Notes: a model not told the origin generated them from the sequence alone. A stretch of 64,000 nucleotides of DNA from JBELHR01 sp049606855 (GCA_049606855.1 JBMYVY010000011.1:7089-71088); one strand, 5' to 3'; positions 48,497 to 57,351 are shown, counted from the stretch's first letter. Numbers and translations: made by a program.

Positions 48497-49786
48497 TTAT
48501 CCAATCTTAAAAGCTCTCTCCTGAGGGAAATAAGCTAAATCTCCTAATTCTTCTTCAATTCTCAATAATTGATTGTATTTCGCCATCCTGTCTGAACGAG
48601 AAGCAGAACCAGTTTTAATCTGACCACAATTTAATCCCACCGCTAAATCAGCGATAGTATTATCTTCTGTTTCACCAGAACGGTGAGACATTACAGAGGT
48701 ATAACCAGCATTATGTGCCATATTTACTGCAGCAATTGTTTCAGTCAAAGTTCCAATTTGGTTTACTTTAATCAAAATTGAATTTGCAATGTTGTTCTCA
48801 ATACCTTTAGATAAACGTTCAACATTGGTAACGTATAAATCATCACCAACCAATTGAACTTTATTTCCAATCTTTTCAGTAAGATACTTCCAACCTTCCC
48901 AATCATTTTCATCCATACCATCTTCAATTGAGATAATTGGATACTTCTCAGCTAATTCAGCTAAATAATCAGCTTGTTGATGAGAGTCTCTTACCGCTCC
49001 TTGTTCACCTTCGAATTTAGCGTAGTTATATTTTCCGTTTTCATAGAATTCCGCTGCCGCACAATCCAATGCTAGCATAACTTCATCACCTGGTTTATAA
49101 CCTGCTTTCTCAACAGCAGATAACACAGTTTCGATCGCGTCTTCTGTACCATCAAATTTTGGAGCAAAACCTCCTTCATCACCAACTGCAGTCGATAGAC
49201 CTCGATCAGCAATTAATTTCTTCAAATTATGGAAGATTTCAGTTCCCATTTGAATAGCATGAGAAAAGTCTTTTGCCTTTACAGGCATGATCATAAACTC
49301 TTGAAATGCAATCGGTGCATCAGAGTGAGATCCTCCATTAATAATATTCATCATTGGTACAGGTAAGGTATTACCACTAACTCCACCAACGTAACGATAT
49401 AAAGGCATACCAGCTTCTTGAGCTGCCGCTTTTGCAACTGCGAGAGAAACACCTAAAATGGCATTGGCACCTAGTTTTGATTTATTAGGAGTTCCATCCA
49501 ATTCGATCATCATTTGATCAATAGCGTTTTGCTCATAAACATCTGCTCCGATTAACTCTTCTGCAATAATAGTGTTTACATTTTCAACGGCCTTTGTTAC
49601 CCCTTTACCCATGAAGGCAGATCCGCCATCACGTAATTCAACTGCTTCGTGCTCTCCAGTAGAAGCTCCAGATGGAACTGCTGCTCTACCTAAAATTCCA
49701 GTTTCCGTAACAACATCTACCTCTACAGTAGGATTACCTCTTGAATCAAAAATCTGACGTGCGTGAACGCTTAGTATTAAACTCAT
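48497..49786 (-). CDS. eno: Enolase
   Basis: Enolase interconverts 2-phosphoglycerate and phosphoenolpyruvate and is a cytosolic Mg enzyme. The 429 residues begin ILSVHARQIFDSRGNPTVEVD. They contain AAVPSGASTGEHEAVELRD, VGDEGGFAPKF, metal-binding LALDCAAAEFYENGK, YPIISIEDGMDENDW, QLVGDDLYVTN, catalytic ILIKVNQIGTL and MSHRSGETEDNTIADLAVG. It has its own promoter region after the carA terminator, with a palindrome related to that of pfkA. Confidence 0.98.
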   Translation of the reverse strand: MSLILSVHARQIFDSRGNPTVEVDVVTETGILGRAAVPSGASTGEHEAVELRDGGSAFMGKGVTKAVENVNTIIAEELIGADVYEQNAIDQMMIELDGTPNKSKLGANAILGVSLAVAKAAAQEAGMPLYRYVGGVSGNTLPVPMMNIINGGSHSDAPIAFQEFMIMPVKAKDFSHAIQMGTEIFHNLKKLIADRGLSTAVGDEGGFAPKFDGTEDAIETVLSAVEKAGYKPGDEVMLALDCAAAEFYENGKYNYAKFEGEQGAVRDSHQQADYLAELAEKYPIISIEDGMDENDWEGWKYLTEKIGNKVQLVGDDLYVTNVERLSKGIENNIANSILIKVNQIGTLTETIAAVNMAHNAGYTSVMSHRSGETEDNTIADLAVGLNCGQIKTGSASRSDRMAKYNQLLRIEEELGDLAYFPQERAFKIG

Positions 49787-49810
49787 AATTATATCTTTTA
49801 TTTTCTTCCG

Positions 49811-49818
49811 TAAATTTA
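49811..49818 (-). promoter_or_regulatory. Probable -7 element of eno
   Basis: TAAATTTA within the palindromic CGTAAATTTACG, 25 bp before the eno ATG; one base off TAnnTTTG. No -33 TTG is found in the 42 bp upstream. Confidence 0.4.
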
Positions 49819-49860
49819 CGAAACTTTCGCTCTATTAGAAAATTACTTTCATGAAATTGC

Positions 49861-49872
49861 GAAAACGTTTAC
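49861..49872. promoter_or_regulatory. LacI-type palindrome upstream of eno
   Basis: GAAAACGTTTAC, symmetrical around a central CG with one mismatch. Together with the preceding GC it repeats the GCGAAAACG seen before pfkA. It lies 42 bp above the -7 box. Confidence 0.45.
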
Positions 49873-49881
49873 AATTAAGAT

Positions 49882-49909
49882 TAAAAAAGCCTGCAATTTC
49901 TTACAGGCT
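49882..49909 (-). terminator. Intrinsic terminator of carA
   Basis: On the minus strand AGCCTGTAA pairs with TTGCAGGCT (one T-G pair) around a GAAA tetraloop, followed by six T. It lies 14 bp after the carA stop. Confidence 0.88.
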
Positions 49910-49922
49910 CATTATCAACAAT

Positions 49923-51023
49923 TTACGCTTTCATCAATTCGATAAATTCATCGAAAAGATAAGATGAATCATGTGGACCCGGACTTGCTTCTGGGTGGTA
50001 CTGAACTGAAAAAACTGGTTTGTTTTTCATTCTCATACCTGCCACCGTTTCGTCATTCAAATGTAAATGAGTCAATTCGAAATCGCTATTTTTCAATAAA
50101 TCATCCTTTTTAACCACAAATCCATGATTCTGAGAGGTAATCTCTCCTTTACCTGTTAGAAGGTTTTTTACAGGGTGATTAATTCCTCTGTGTCCATTGT
50201 GCATTTTATAGGTACTCATGTCATTAGCATTCGCAATAACTTGGTGTCCAAGGCAGATTCCAAATAAAGGATGATTACCCTTTATTACTTCCTGAGCCAC
50301 TTTTTGAGCCTCTTTTAAAGGTTCTGGATCACCAGGACCGTTTGAAAGAAAATATCCATCAGGATTAAATTTCTTTAATTCCTCATAAGAGCTGTTGTAT
50401 GGATAAACCTTTACCTGACATCCACGCTTAACTAAATTTCTGAGAATATTCTCTTTAATCCCTAAATCCAAAGCAGCAACTTTATATGGAGCATCGTCTT
50501 CTCCAACGGTATAGGCATGTTTTGTAGAAACAGATGAAGCCAATTCTAGACCAACCATGTTTGGAACTTTGTCAAGAATTTCTTTAAGTTCATCAAGATT
50601 AGTATTTGTCGAAATAATTGCATTCATTGCACCTTTATCTCTAATATAAGATACTACTGCACGGGTATCAACATCTGCAATTGCAACAACATTTTGATCT
50701 TCAAAGTAGTTCAATAAACTTCCGTCTGAATCCACTCTTGAATAATCAAAACTGAAATTTTTACAAATTAAACCAGCAATTTTTACTCCAGAGGACTCTA
50801 CTTCTTTATGATTTACACCATAATTTCCAATATGGGCGTTGGTAGTAACCATCAACTGACCGAAATAAGAAGGATCAGTAAATATTTCTTGATATCCTGT
50901 CATTCCGGTATTAAAACAAAGTTCACCGGTAGCAGTTCCTTCAATCCCAATTGATTTTCCTTCAAAAACAGTTCCATCTGCTAAAAGTAAAACTGCTTTC
51001 TTGTGTTGTTCGAATTTCTTCAT
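49923..51023 (-). CDS. carA: Carbamoyl-phosphate synthase small subunit (glutaminase)
   Basis: CarA releases ammonia from glutamine for carbamoyl phosphate (arginine and pyrimidines). The 366 residues have the N-terminal CarA domain (LLLADGTVFEGKSIGIEG, FNTGMTGYQEIFTDPSY). The class I amidotransferase domain follows: LSNGPGDPEPL, nucleophile Cys in FGICLGHQVIA, and His/Glu in VQYHPEASPGPHD. carB is not in the window. It lies between the rplQ and its own terminator, so it is likely transcribed alone despite its place after the ribosomal operon. Confidence 0.97.
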   Translation of the reverse strand: MKKFEQHKKAVLLLADGTVFEGKSIGIEGTATGELCFNTGMTGYQEIFTDPSYFGQLMVTTNAHIGNYGVNHKEVESSGVKIAGLICKNFSFDYSRVDSDGSLLNYFEDQNVVAIADVDTRAVVSYIRDKGAMNAIISTNTNLDELKEILDKVPNMVGLELASSVSTKHAYTVGEDDAPYKVAALDLGIKENILRNLVKRGCQVKVYPYNSSYEELKKFNPDGYFLSNGPGDPEPLKEAQKVAQEVIKGNHPLFGICLGHQVIANANDMSTYKMHNGHRGINHPVKNLLTGKGEITSQNHGFVVKKDDLLKNSDFELTHLHLNDETVAGMRMKNKPVFSVQYHPEASPGPHDSSYLFDEFIELMKA

Positions 51024-51040
51024 GATTTAAATTTTCAAAA

Positions 51041-51073
51041 AAAAAGGATAAGCTAAAATAACTTATCCTTTTT
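51041..51073 (-). terminator. Intrinsic terminator of the ribosomal protein operon (after rplQ)
   Basis: AAAAAGGATAAG pairs perfectly with CTTATCCTTTTT around a 9-base loop, with an A-run on the plus strand giving a U-tract for minus-strand transcripts. It lies about 25 bp after the rplQ stop. Confidence 0.88.
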
Positions 51074-51097
51074 AAATATGGTAATACTAATACATCT

Positions 51098-51580
51098 TTA
51101 TGCTTCAGAAGTTTCTTCGTTAGTAGTTTCAGTAACTTCTGCAGCTGGAGCAGCAGGAGCAGCTTTCTTTCTACCTCTACGAGTTGTTTTCTTCTTTTTA
51201 GCGCCATTTGGATTGTAAATCTCGTTATAATCAACTAATTCAATCATTACCATAGGAGCATTATCTCCTTGACGATTTCCTAATTTGATAATACGTGTAT
51301 ATCCTCCTGGACGATCAGCAACCTTTACAGAAACTTCTTTGAATAATTCTGTAACGGCAAACTTATTACGTAAATAACTAAATACTACACGACGATTGTG
51401 AGTATTGTCCGTTTTTGATTTCGTAATTAATGGTTCAACAAACTGACGCAAAGCTTTCGCTTTAGCTTCAGTTGTATTTATACGCTTGTGCTCGATCAAA
51501 GAACAAGCCATATTTGCCAACATCGCCTTTCTGTGTGCCGACTTTCTTCCTAAATGGTTAAATTTCTTTCCGTGTCTCAT
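51098..51580 (-). CDS. rplQ: 50S ribosomal protein L17
   Basis: bL17 lies at the exit tunnel side of the large subunit. The 160 residues start RHGKKFNHLGRKSAHRKAML, the family signature, with YTRIIKLGNRQGDNAPM later. The final ~45 residues are a low-complexity Lys/Ala/Glu tail (KKKTTRRGRKKAAPAAPAAE) absent from the 127-residue E. coli protein and usual in Bacteroidota. It is the last gene of the operon, 31 bp after rpoA, followed by a strong terminator. Confidence 0.97.
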   Translation of the reverse strand: MRHGKKFNHLGRKSAHRKAMLANMACSLIEHKRINTTEAKAKALRQFVEPLITKSKTDNTHNRRVVFSYLRNKFAVTELFKEVSVKVADRPGGYTRIIKLGNRQGDNAPMVMIELVDYNEIYNPNGAKKKKTTRRGRKKAAPAAPAAEVTETTNEETSEA

Positions 51581-51611
51581 CTCTAAAACCTTTTAAACCG
51601 CAGTTTCCTGG

Positions 51612-52604
51612 TTATTCTTTATCTAATTTGTACTTGCTCAAATCCATTCCAAAACTCAATCCTTTAGAATTCACTAACTCATCTAATTCAGTTAATGATT
51701 TCTTTCCAAAGTTTCTGAACTTCATCAAGTCATTTTTGTTATATGACACTAGGTCTCCCAATGTTTCCACTTCTGCAGCTTTCAAACAGTTCAAAGCACG
51801 CACAGATAAATCCATATCGATAAGCTTTGTTTTCAATAACTGTCTCATGTGCAATGATTCCTCATCATAAGTTTCAGTCTGAGCTCTTTCATCAGCCTCA
51901 AGGGTGATGCGCTCATCAGAAAATAACATGAAGTGGTGAATCAAAATCTTAGCAGCCTCAGTTAAAGCAGCTTTAGGATTAATCGATCCATCAGTTTTAA
52001 TATCAAAAACTAATTTTTCATAATCCGTCTTTTGCTCAACACGGTAATTTTCAACAGCATACTTTACATTCTTAATTGGAGTGTAAATAGAATCCGTAAA
52101 AATAGTACCTAAAGGTGCGTTAGCTTTTTTATTTTCTTCAGCTGGGACAAACCCTCTACCTTTCTCGATAGATAATTCCATGTCAATCTTAACAGACTTC
52201 TCCATATTACAGATCACTAGATCTGAATTAAGTACTTGGAAACCTGAGATGAATTTTTGCAAATCACCTGCAGTTAACTGCTCTTGACCCGAAACTGAGA
52301 TACTTACAGATTCTCTGTCTGTATCTTCAATTTGCTTCTTAAAACGAACTTGTTTAAGATTCAAGATAATCTCGGTAACATCTTCCACAACACCTGGAAT
52401 CGTAGAGAACTCATGTTCAACTCCTTCGATTTTAAGTGACGTGATAGCGAAACCTTCAAGAGAAGACAAAAGCACACGACGCAACGCATTTCCAACCGTT
52501 AGACCAAACCCTGGTTCTAAAGGACGAAATTCAAATCTACCTTCAAAATCAGTAGATTCAATCATGATTACTTTGTCTGGTTTCTGAAAATTTAAAATTG
52601 CCAT
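51612..52604 (-). CDS. rpoA: RNA polymerase alpha subunit
   Basis: RpoA dimerises to seed RNA polymerase assembly; its C-terminal domain contacts UP elements and activators. The 330 residues show the alpha-NTD (FEFRPLEPGFGLTVGNALRR, LLSSLEGFAITSLKIEGV, EFSTIPGVVEDVTEI) and alpha-CTD (LSVRALNCLKAAEVETLGDL, LMKFRNFGKKSLTELDELV). It sits 19 bp after rpsD and 31 bp before rplQ as in the classic alpha operon. Confidence 0.98.
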   Translation of the reverse strand: MAILNFQKPDKVIMIESTDFEGRFEFRPLEPGFGLTVGNALRRVLLSSLEGFAITSLKIEGVEHEFSTIPGVVEDVTEIILNLKQVRFKKQIEDTDRESVSISVSGQEQLTAGDLQKFISGFQVLNSDLVICNMEKSVKIDMELSIEKGRGFVPAEENKKANAPLGTIFTDSIYTPIKNVKYAVENYRVEQKTDYEKLVFDIKTDGSINPKAALTEAAKILIHHFMLFSDERITLEADERAQTETYDEESLHMRQLLKTKLIDMDLSVRALNCLKAAEVETLGDLVSYNKNDLMKFRNFGKKSLTELDELVNSKGLSFGMDLSKYKLDKE

Positions 52605-52623
52605 AGTTTAACTGGTGTCAAAA

Positions 52624-53229
52624 TTATTTAGAGTATAACTCTACAATTAATTGTTCTTTGATATTTTCTGGAATCTGTAAACGCTCTGGAGCTGCTACAA
52701 AAGTTCCTTCTTTAGTTTCTGAATTCCAAGTCAACCACTCATATACTGAGCTGTTAGCTGCCAATGAATTCTCAATAGCTTCTAAAGACTTAGACTTCTC
52801 TCTTACTCCAACAACGTCACCAGCTTTCAAAGAATAAGATGGAATATTTACGATTTCACCGTTAACAGTGATATGTCTATGTGATACTAATTGTCTAGCA
52901 GCTCTTCTTGAATTTGCAACACCCATACGGTATACCACATTATCAAGACGTGCTTCACAAAGTTGTAATAAAACCTCACCTGTAATACCTTTTCTTCTAG
53001 AAGCTTCAGCAAATAAATTACTAAATTGACGCTCTAAAATACCATAAGTATATTTAGCTTTTTGTTTTTCTTGCAACTGAATAGCATATTCAGATTTTTT
53101 TCCTCTTCTTTTAGACACTCCATGTTGTCCTGGAGGATAGTTACGCTTTTCAAACGCCTTGTCATCTCCAAAAATCGCTTCACCGAATTTACGGGCGATT
53201 TTACTCTTAGGTCCTGTATATCTTGCCAT
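52624..53229 (-). CDS. rpsD: 30S ribosomal protein S4
   Basis: uS4 is a primary 16S rRNA binder. The 201 residues begin ARYTGPKSKIARKFGE and have RNYPPGQHGVSKRRGKKSEY and the S4 RNA-binding domain RLDNVVYRMGVANSRRAARQ, LVSHRHITVNGEIV. It lacks the N-terminal zinc cysteines. The 91-bp gap to rpsK is the largest inside the ribosomal operon; I see no clear hairpin there. Confidence 0.98.
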   Translation of the reverse strand: MARYTGPKSKIARKFGEAIFGDDKAFEKRNYPPGQHGVSKRRGKKSEYAIQLQEKQKAKYTYGILERQFSNLFAEASRRKGITGEVLLQLCEARLDNVVYRMGVANSRRAARQLVSHRHITVNGEIVNIPSYSLKAGDVVGVREKSKSLEAIENSLAANSSVYEWLTWNSETKEGTFVAAPERLQIPENIKEQLIVELYSK

Positions 53230-53320
53230 TTTCTGTTTATTTAAATAGGTATTATGAATTCAGGCTAAAAATCCTTCGATAATATGATTCCTATCTCAGT
53301 TAATAAATTTAATAAAAAAA

Positions 53321-53704
53321 TTATACTCTACGTCTTTTAGGAGGACGACATCCGTTATGAGGCATTGGTGTAACATCAATGATTTCAGTTACTTCAATTC
53401 CTGAGTTGTGCAATGTTCTGATTGCATTCTCACGACCATTTCCAGGTCCCTTAACGTATACTTTTACCTTACGTAAACCAGCTTCTCTCGCTACTGAAGC
53501 ACAATCTTCTGCAGCTGTCTGAGCAGCATATGGTGTATTTTTCTTAGATCCTCTAAATCCCATCTTACCAGCAGAAGACCAAGCGATAACTTCACCTTTC
53601 TTGTTGGTTAATGAAATAATTATGTTGTTAAAAGAAGCTGTGATATGTGCTTCACCAATAGCTTCAACAATAACCTTACGTTTTTTTGAACTCGCTTTCG
53701 CCAT
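53321..53704 (-). CDS. rpsK: 30S ribosomal protein S11
   Basis: uS11 forms the platform next to the E site. The 127 residues contain GEAHITASFNNIIISLTNKK, WSSAGKMGFRGSKKNTPYAA and the basic C-terminus DVTPMPHNGCRPPKRRRV, all diagnostic. It follows rpsM after 12 bp. Confidence 0.98.
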   Translation of the reverse strand: MAKASSKKRKVIVEAIGEAHITASFNNIIISLTNKKGEVIAWSSAGKMGFRGSKKNTPYAAQTAAEDCASVAREAGLRKVKVYVKGPGNGRENAIRTLHNSGIEVTEIIDVTPMPHNGCRPPKRRRV

Positions 53705-53716
53705 AATTTCTAGTTA

Positions 53717-54091
53717 TTATTTAGTTGCCTTCTTTTTGTTAGCTACTGTTTTTCTCTTACCTTTTCTTGTTCTAGAGTTATTCTTAGTACGTTGACCTCT
53801 TAATGGAAGTCCCGCTCTGTGACGAATTCCTCTGTAACATCCGATGTCCATTAAACGCTTAATGTTTAACTGAACCTCTGAACGCAATTCACCTTCAATA
53901 GTGAATTCACCTACCTGCTCACGGATCTTTCCGATTTCCTCATCAGTCCAATCTTGAACTTTAGTACTCTCATCAACTCCAGCGTCTGCTAAAATTTGTT
54001 TAGCTCTACTTCTTCCGATTCCAAAGATGTAGGTTAAAGAAATAACCCCTCTCTTGTTCTTAGGAATGTCAATACCTGCTATTCTTGCCAT
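53717..54091 (-). CDS. rpsM: 30S ribosomal protein S13
   Basis: uS13 bridges the small-subunit head to the large subunit. The 124 residues start ARIAGIDIPKNKRGVISLTY, with FGIGRSRAKQIL and the C-terminal GLPLRGQRTKNNSRTRKGKR. It begins 2 bp after rpmJ. Confidence 0.98.
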   Translation of the reverse strand: MARIAGIDIPKNKRGVISLTYIFGIGRSRAKQILADAGVDESTKVQDWTDEEIGKIREQVGEFTIEGELRSEVQLNIKRLMDIGCYRGIRHRAGLPLRGQRTKNNSRTRKGKRKTVANKKKATK

Positions 54092-54093
54092 AA

Positions 54094-54210
54094 TTATCCT
54101 TGTCTTTGTTTAAATCTAGGATTCTTTTTATTGATTACATATAATCTGCCTTTTCTACGCACAATCTTGCACTCGGCACTTCTCTTTTTTATTGATGCTC
54201 TAACTTTCAT
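54094..54210 (-). CDS. rpmJ: 50S ribosomal protein L36
   Basis: A 38-residue protein read from the ATG at 54210 to TAA at 54094-54096. It begins KVRASIKKRSAECKIVRR and ends KNPRFKQRQG, which is clearly bL36. Only one Cys remains, so the C-x2-C...C...H zinc site of the standard form is missing (the zinc-free type). It lies 20 bp after infA and 2 bp before rpsM. It is too short for many gene finders. Confidence 0.96.
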   Translation of the reverse strand: MKVRASIKKRSAECKIVRRKGRLYVINKKNPRFKQRQG

Positions 54211-54230
54211 CGTTTTATTCTATTAGTATC

Positions 54231-54446
54231 TTAGTATCTATACGTTATTCTAGCCTTAGTTAAATCATAAGGACTCATTTCAAGTTTAACCTTATCTCCT
54301 GGTAACAACTTAATGTAGTGCATACGCATCTTACCAGAGATATGTGCGGTTATTATATGACCATTATCCAACTCAACGCGGAACATTGCGTTTGATAATG
54401 CTTCAGTGATTCTTCCGTCTAATTGTATTGCCGATTGTTTTGCCAT
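54231..54446 (-). CDS. infA: Translation initiation factor IF-1
   Basis: IF-1 binds the A site during initiation. The 71 residues form one S1-like OB fold: IQLDGRITEALSNAMFRVEL, GHIITAHISGKMRMHYIKLL, GDKVKLEMSPYDLTKARITY. It lies between secY (6 bp) and rpmJ (20 bp); map and adk, present here in many other phyla, are absent. Confidence 0.98.
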   Translation of the reverse strand: MAKQSAIQLDGRITEALSNAMFRVELDNGHIITAHISGKMRMHYIKLLPGDKVKLEMSPYDLTKARITYRY

Positions 54447-54452
54447 TATCTT

Positions 54453-55781
54453 TTAGATTGAAGCTTTTCTTCGTGAACCTGTTTTCATTAAACTATCATA
54501 ATGACGATTTAATAAGTAGCTATTGATTTGCTGAATCGTATCGATCGCAACACCAACCATAATGATCAATGAAGTTCCTCCATAGAACAAGGCCCAATTT
54601 TGCTGAACTCCAAACTGAGCTACAACCGCTGGTAAAACAGCAATTAAAGCTAAGAATATAGATCCTGGTAAAGTAATTCTTGAAAGAATACCATCCAATT
54701 TCTCTGCAGTATCAGCACCAGGCTTAATTCCAGGAATAAACCCACCACTACGTTTTAAATCATCTGCCATTTTAGATGTTGGAATTGTGATAGCAGTATA
54801 GAAATAACTAAACACAATAATTAAAACAGCAAATAGAACATTATAACCCAAACCGTTAAAGTCAGCGAAGCTTGCTAAAAACGCAGCGGCATCACCTTCA
54901 GCACCTCGAGCTAAAGCTCCAGGAACAAACATAATTGCTTGAGCAAAAATAATTGGCATAACACCAGCTGAATTCAATTTCAACGGAATAAACTGACGAG
55001 CACCTGCCGCATCTTTAATATTCCCAACAGCAGTACGTCTAGCATATTGAACAGGAATTCTTCGAACCGCTGTTACTAAATATACAGATGCTAATATGAT
55101 TAGCAACCACACTACTACTTCAATCAAAATCATAATAAGTCCACCATTAGATTGCGTAATTCTTGAAGTCAATTCCTGAACAAAAGAAGCTGGAAAACGA
55201 GCGATAATTCCGATCATAATCAATAATGAAATACCGTTTCCGATTCCTCTGTCCGTAATTTTCTCACCAAGCCACATAGCAAATATTGTACCAGCTGTTA
55301 AAAGTATCATTGAAGAAATGATAAATTCAGCATTTCCGATAAGGAAAGATGATTCTGGTAAAATATTGTGCATGTTCGCAATATAAGCTGGCCCTTGTAC
55401 CATGGTAATACCAATAGTTAACCATCTCGTAATCTGGTTAATTCTCTTTCTTCCACTTTCTCCATCCTTTTGTAGTTTTTGCAAGTAAGGGATCGCAAGA
55501 CCCATTAACTGCACTACAATAGAAGCAGAAATATATGGCATTATCCCTAATGCCATAATAGAAGCTTGTGCGAAAGCACCACCTGTAAATGCGTTTAATA
55601 AACCTAGAATACCACCGTCAGTTTGAGCAGCTAAAGCATCTAATTGTAAAGGATCTATTCCTGGCAGTGGAACCTGCGCAGTAAAACGGTAAACCGCCAT
55701 CAATCCTAAAGTAAGAAGAATCTTATTTCGCAATTCTTCAATCTTCCAAATGTCTTCTATAGTTTTTATAAAGTTTTTCAT
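54453..55781 (-). CDS. secY: Preprotein translocase subunit SecY
   Basis: SecY is the protein-conducting channel of the inner membrane. The 442 residues have ten TM helices. Landmarks are FTAQVPLPGIDPLQLD, ASIMALGIMPYISASIVVQL, GESGRKRINQITRW, RIPVQYARR on the cytosolic loop, PLKLNSAGVMPIIFA and SGGFIPGIKPG. It is cotranscribed with rplO (15 bp) and infA (6 bp) in the spc part of the operon. Confidence 0.98.
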   Translation of the reverse strand: MKNFIKTIEDIWKIEELRNKILLTLGLMAVYRFTAQVPLPGIDPLQLDALAAQTDGGILGLLNAFTGGAFAQASIMALGIMPYISASIVVQLMGLAIPYLQKLQKDGESGRKRINQITRWLTIGITMVQGPAYIANMHNILPESSFLIGNAEFIISSMILLTAGTIFAMWLGEKITDRGIGNGISLLIMIGIIARFPASFVQELTSRITQSNGGLIMILIEVVVWLLIILASVYLVTAVRRIPVQYARRTAVGNIKDAAGARQFIPLKLNSAGVMPIIFAQAIMFVPGALARGAEGDAAAFLASFADFNGLGYNVLFAVLIIVFSYFYTAITIPTSKMADDLKRSGGFIPGIKPGADTAEKLDGILSRITLPGSIFLALIAVLPAVVAQFGVQQNWALFYGGTSLIIMVGVAIDTIQQINSYLLNRHYDSLMKTGSRRKASI

Positions 55782-55796
55782 TTACTAGGGGTTGTT

Positions 55797-56246
55797 TTAT
55801 AAAGTCTCTGCAGTACCACCAGCCGCTTCGATTGCACTCTTAGCAGTCGCTGTGTATTTGTGTACTGTAATGTTTAATTTTGCTTTCAATTCTCCACGAC
55901 CTAAAATTTTAACTAAGTCGTTCTTTCTAGCTAATCGGTTCTCCACCAACACAGCCATATCAACTGTATCCGTAATTCTTCCGTTATCAACTAGCTCTTG
56001 TAGCTTATCTAAGTTGACACCAACATATTCCTTACGGTTGATGTTAGTAAAACCAAACTTAGGTACACGACGCTGTAAAGGCATTTGACCTCCTTCAAAA
56101 CCAACTTTTCTAGAATATCCAGAACGTGATTTAGCACCTTTATGTCCTCTTGTGGCAGTACCACCTTTTCCAGAACCTTGTCCTCTAGCTACTCTTTTAC
56201 CTTTCTTAACAGATCCTCCTGCCGGTTGTAAGTTACTTAAACTCAT
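55797..56246 (-). CDS. rplO: 50S ribosomal protein L15
   Basis: uL15, 149 residues. The extended Gly/Lys-rich N-terminus (KKGKRVARGQGSGKGGTATR, GHKGAKSRSGYSRKVGFEGG) and the RRVPKFGFTNINR block are typical. It starts 12 bp after rpmD and precedes secY, the conserved spc order. Confidence 0.98.
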   Translation of the reverse strand: MSLSNLQPAGGSVKKGKRVARGQGSGKGGTATRGHKGAKSRSGYSRKVGFEGGQMPLQRRVPKFGFTNINRKEYVGVNLDKLQELVDNGRITDTVDMAVLVENRLARKNDLVKILGRGELKAKLNITVHKYTATAKSAIEAAGGTAETL

Positions 56247-56258
56247 GTCTAGAATATG

Positions 56259-56441
56259 TTATTTAATTTCTTCTACAGAAATTAAGTGTTTAACTTTATT
56301 TACCATACCAAGAATTGTCGCAGAATCTTCGTGTTCCACTACTTGGTTCATTCCCTTTAAGCCAAGAGCCTCTAACGTTCTCTTCTGATCTTGAGGACGT
56401 CTGATTTGGCTTCTTACTTGTTGTATTCTAATTTTTCCCAT
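56259..56441 (-). CDS. rpmD: 50S ribosomal protein L30
   Basis: uL30, 60 residues, of which KIRIQQVRSQIRRPQDQK and TLEALGLKGMNQVVEHED are the family pattern. It lies between rpsE (11 bp) and rplO (12 bp). Confidence 0.97.
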   Translation of the reverse strand: MGKIRIQQVRSQIRRPQDQKRTLEALGLKGMNQVVEHEDSATILGMVNKVKHLISVEEIK

Positions 56442-56452
56442 TGTAGTTACGA

Positions 56453-56977
56453 TTATCCTTTAAACAATTTTTCTAAAGAAATACCTCTTGAGGCAGCAAC
56501 TTGTTCAGCGCTTCTCAATTGGTGTAATGCGTCAAATGTTGCTTTCACCACGTTGTGTGGGTTTGAAGACCCTTGTGATTTAGAAAGTACATCGTGTACT
56601 CCAACAGAATCAAGTACGGCACGAACGGCCCCACCAGCGATTACTCCGGTACCGTGAGATGCCGGTTTCAAGAATACTTTTGCTCCTCCAAATTTTCCTT
56701 TTACTTCGTGCGGCAATGTAGCATTTATAATTGGAATACGCACTAAGTTTTTCTTAGCGTCCTCGATTGCTTTTGCTATAGCAGAAGCAACGTCTAGCGA
56801 TTTTCCAAGACCATGTCCAACAACACCGTCACCGTTCCCTACAACAACAATTGCAGAGAAACCAAAAGTTCTACCACCTTTAGTTACTTTAGTAACACGT
56901 TGAACACCTACTAAGTGATCAACAAGCTCTAATCCACTTGGCTTAACTCTTTCTACGTTTTTGTATTTATTACTCAT
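56453..56977 (-). CDS. rpsE: 30S ribosomal protein S5
   Basis: uS5 takes part in decoding fidelity and mRNA helicase action. The 174 residues show LVGVQRVTKVTKGGRTFGFS, VVVGNGDGVVGHGLGKSLDV, FLKPASHGTGVIAGGAVRAV and SKSQGSSNPHNVVKAT. It follows rplR after 9 bp. Confidence 0.98.
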   Translation of the reverse strand: MSNKYKNVERVKPSGLELVDHLVGVQRVTKVTKGGRTFGFSAIVVVGNGDGVVGHGLGKSLDVASAIAKAIEDAKKNLVRIPIINATLPHEVKGKFGGAKVFLKPASHGTGVIAGGAVRAVLDSVGVHDVLSKSQGSSNPHNVVKATFDALHQLRSAEQVAASRGISLEKLFKG

Positions 56978-56986
56978 AGTAGTTTC

Positions 56987-57340
56987 TTAAAATTTTAAAC
57001 CAGCTTCTCTAGCTCCATCAGCTAAAGCCTTGATTCTTCCGTGATACAAATAACCATTTCTATCGAAAGCAACAACTGAAATCCCAGCTGCTACAGCTTT
57101 CTCAGCGATAGATTTACCTACAGAAGCCGCAACTTCTAAGTTAGTTCCTTTTGCATCGATATCTTTATCTCTTGAAGAAGAAGATACCAATGTTTTTCCA
57201 TTTAAATCGTCAACAAGCTGTGCGTAAATCTCCTTGTTAGAACGGAATACAGATAGACGTGGAGTCTCTGGAGTTCCGTTAACAATCTTACGAATTCTTT
57301 GCTTAATTCTTTGACGTCTTTCAAGCTTTGATAATGCCAT
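56987..57340 (-). CDS. rplR: 50S ribosomal protein L18
   Basis: uL18 binds 5S rRNA. The 117 residues begin ALSKLERRQRIKQRIRKIV and contain PRLSVFRSNKEIYAQLVDD and DRNGYLYHGRIKALADGARE. Spacing to rplF is 11 bp. Confidence 0.98.
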   Translation of the reverse strand: MALSKLERRQRIKQRIRKIVNGTPETPRLSVFRSNKEIYAQLVDDLNGKTLVSSSSRDKDIDAKGTNLEVAASVGKSIAEKAVAAGISVVAFDRNGYLYHGRIKALADGAREAGLKF

Positions 57341-57351
57341 AATACTATAAA

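Noticed and set aside
53230..53320. 91-bp rpsK-rpsD gap as a ribosomal leader or internal promoter
   Set aside because: No clear hairpin, no good TAnnTTTG on the minus strand; nothing to support a feature.
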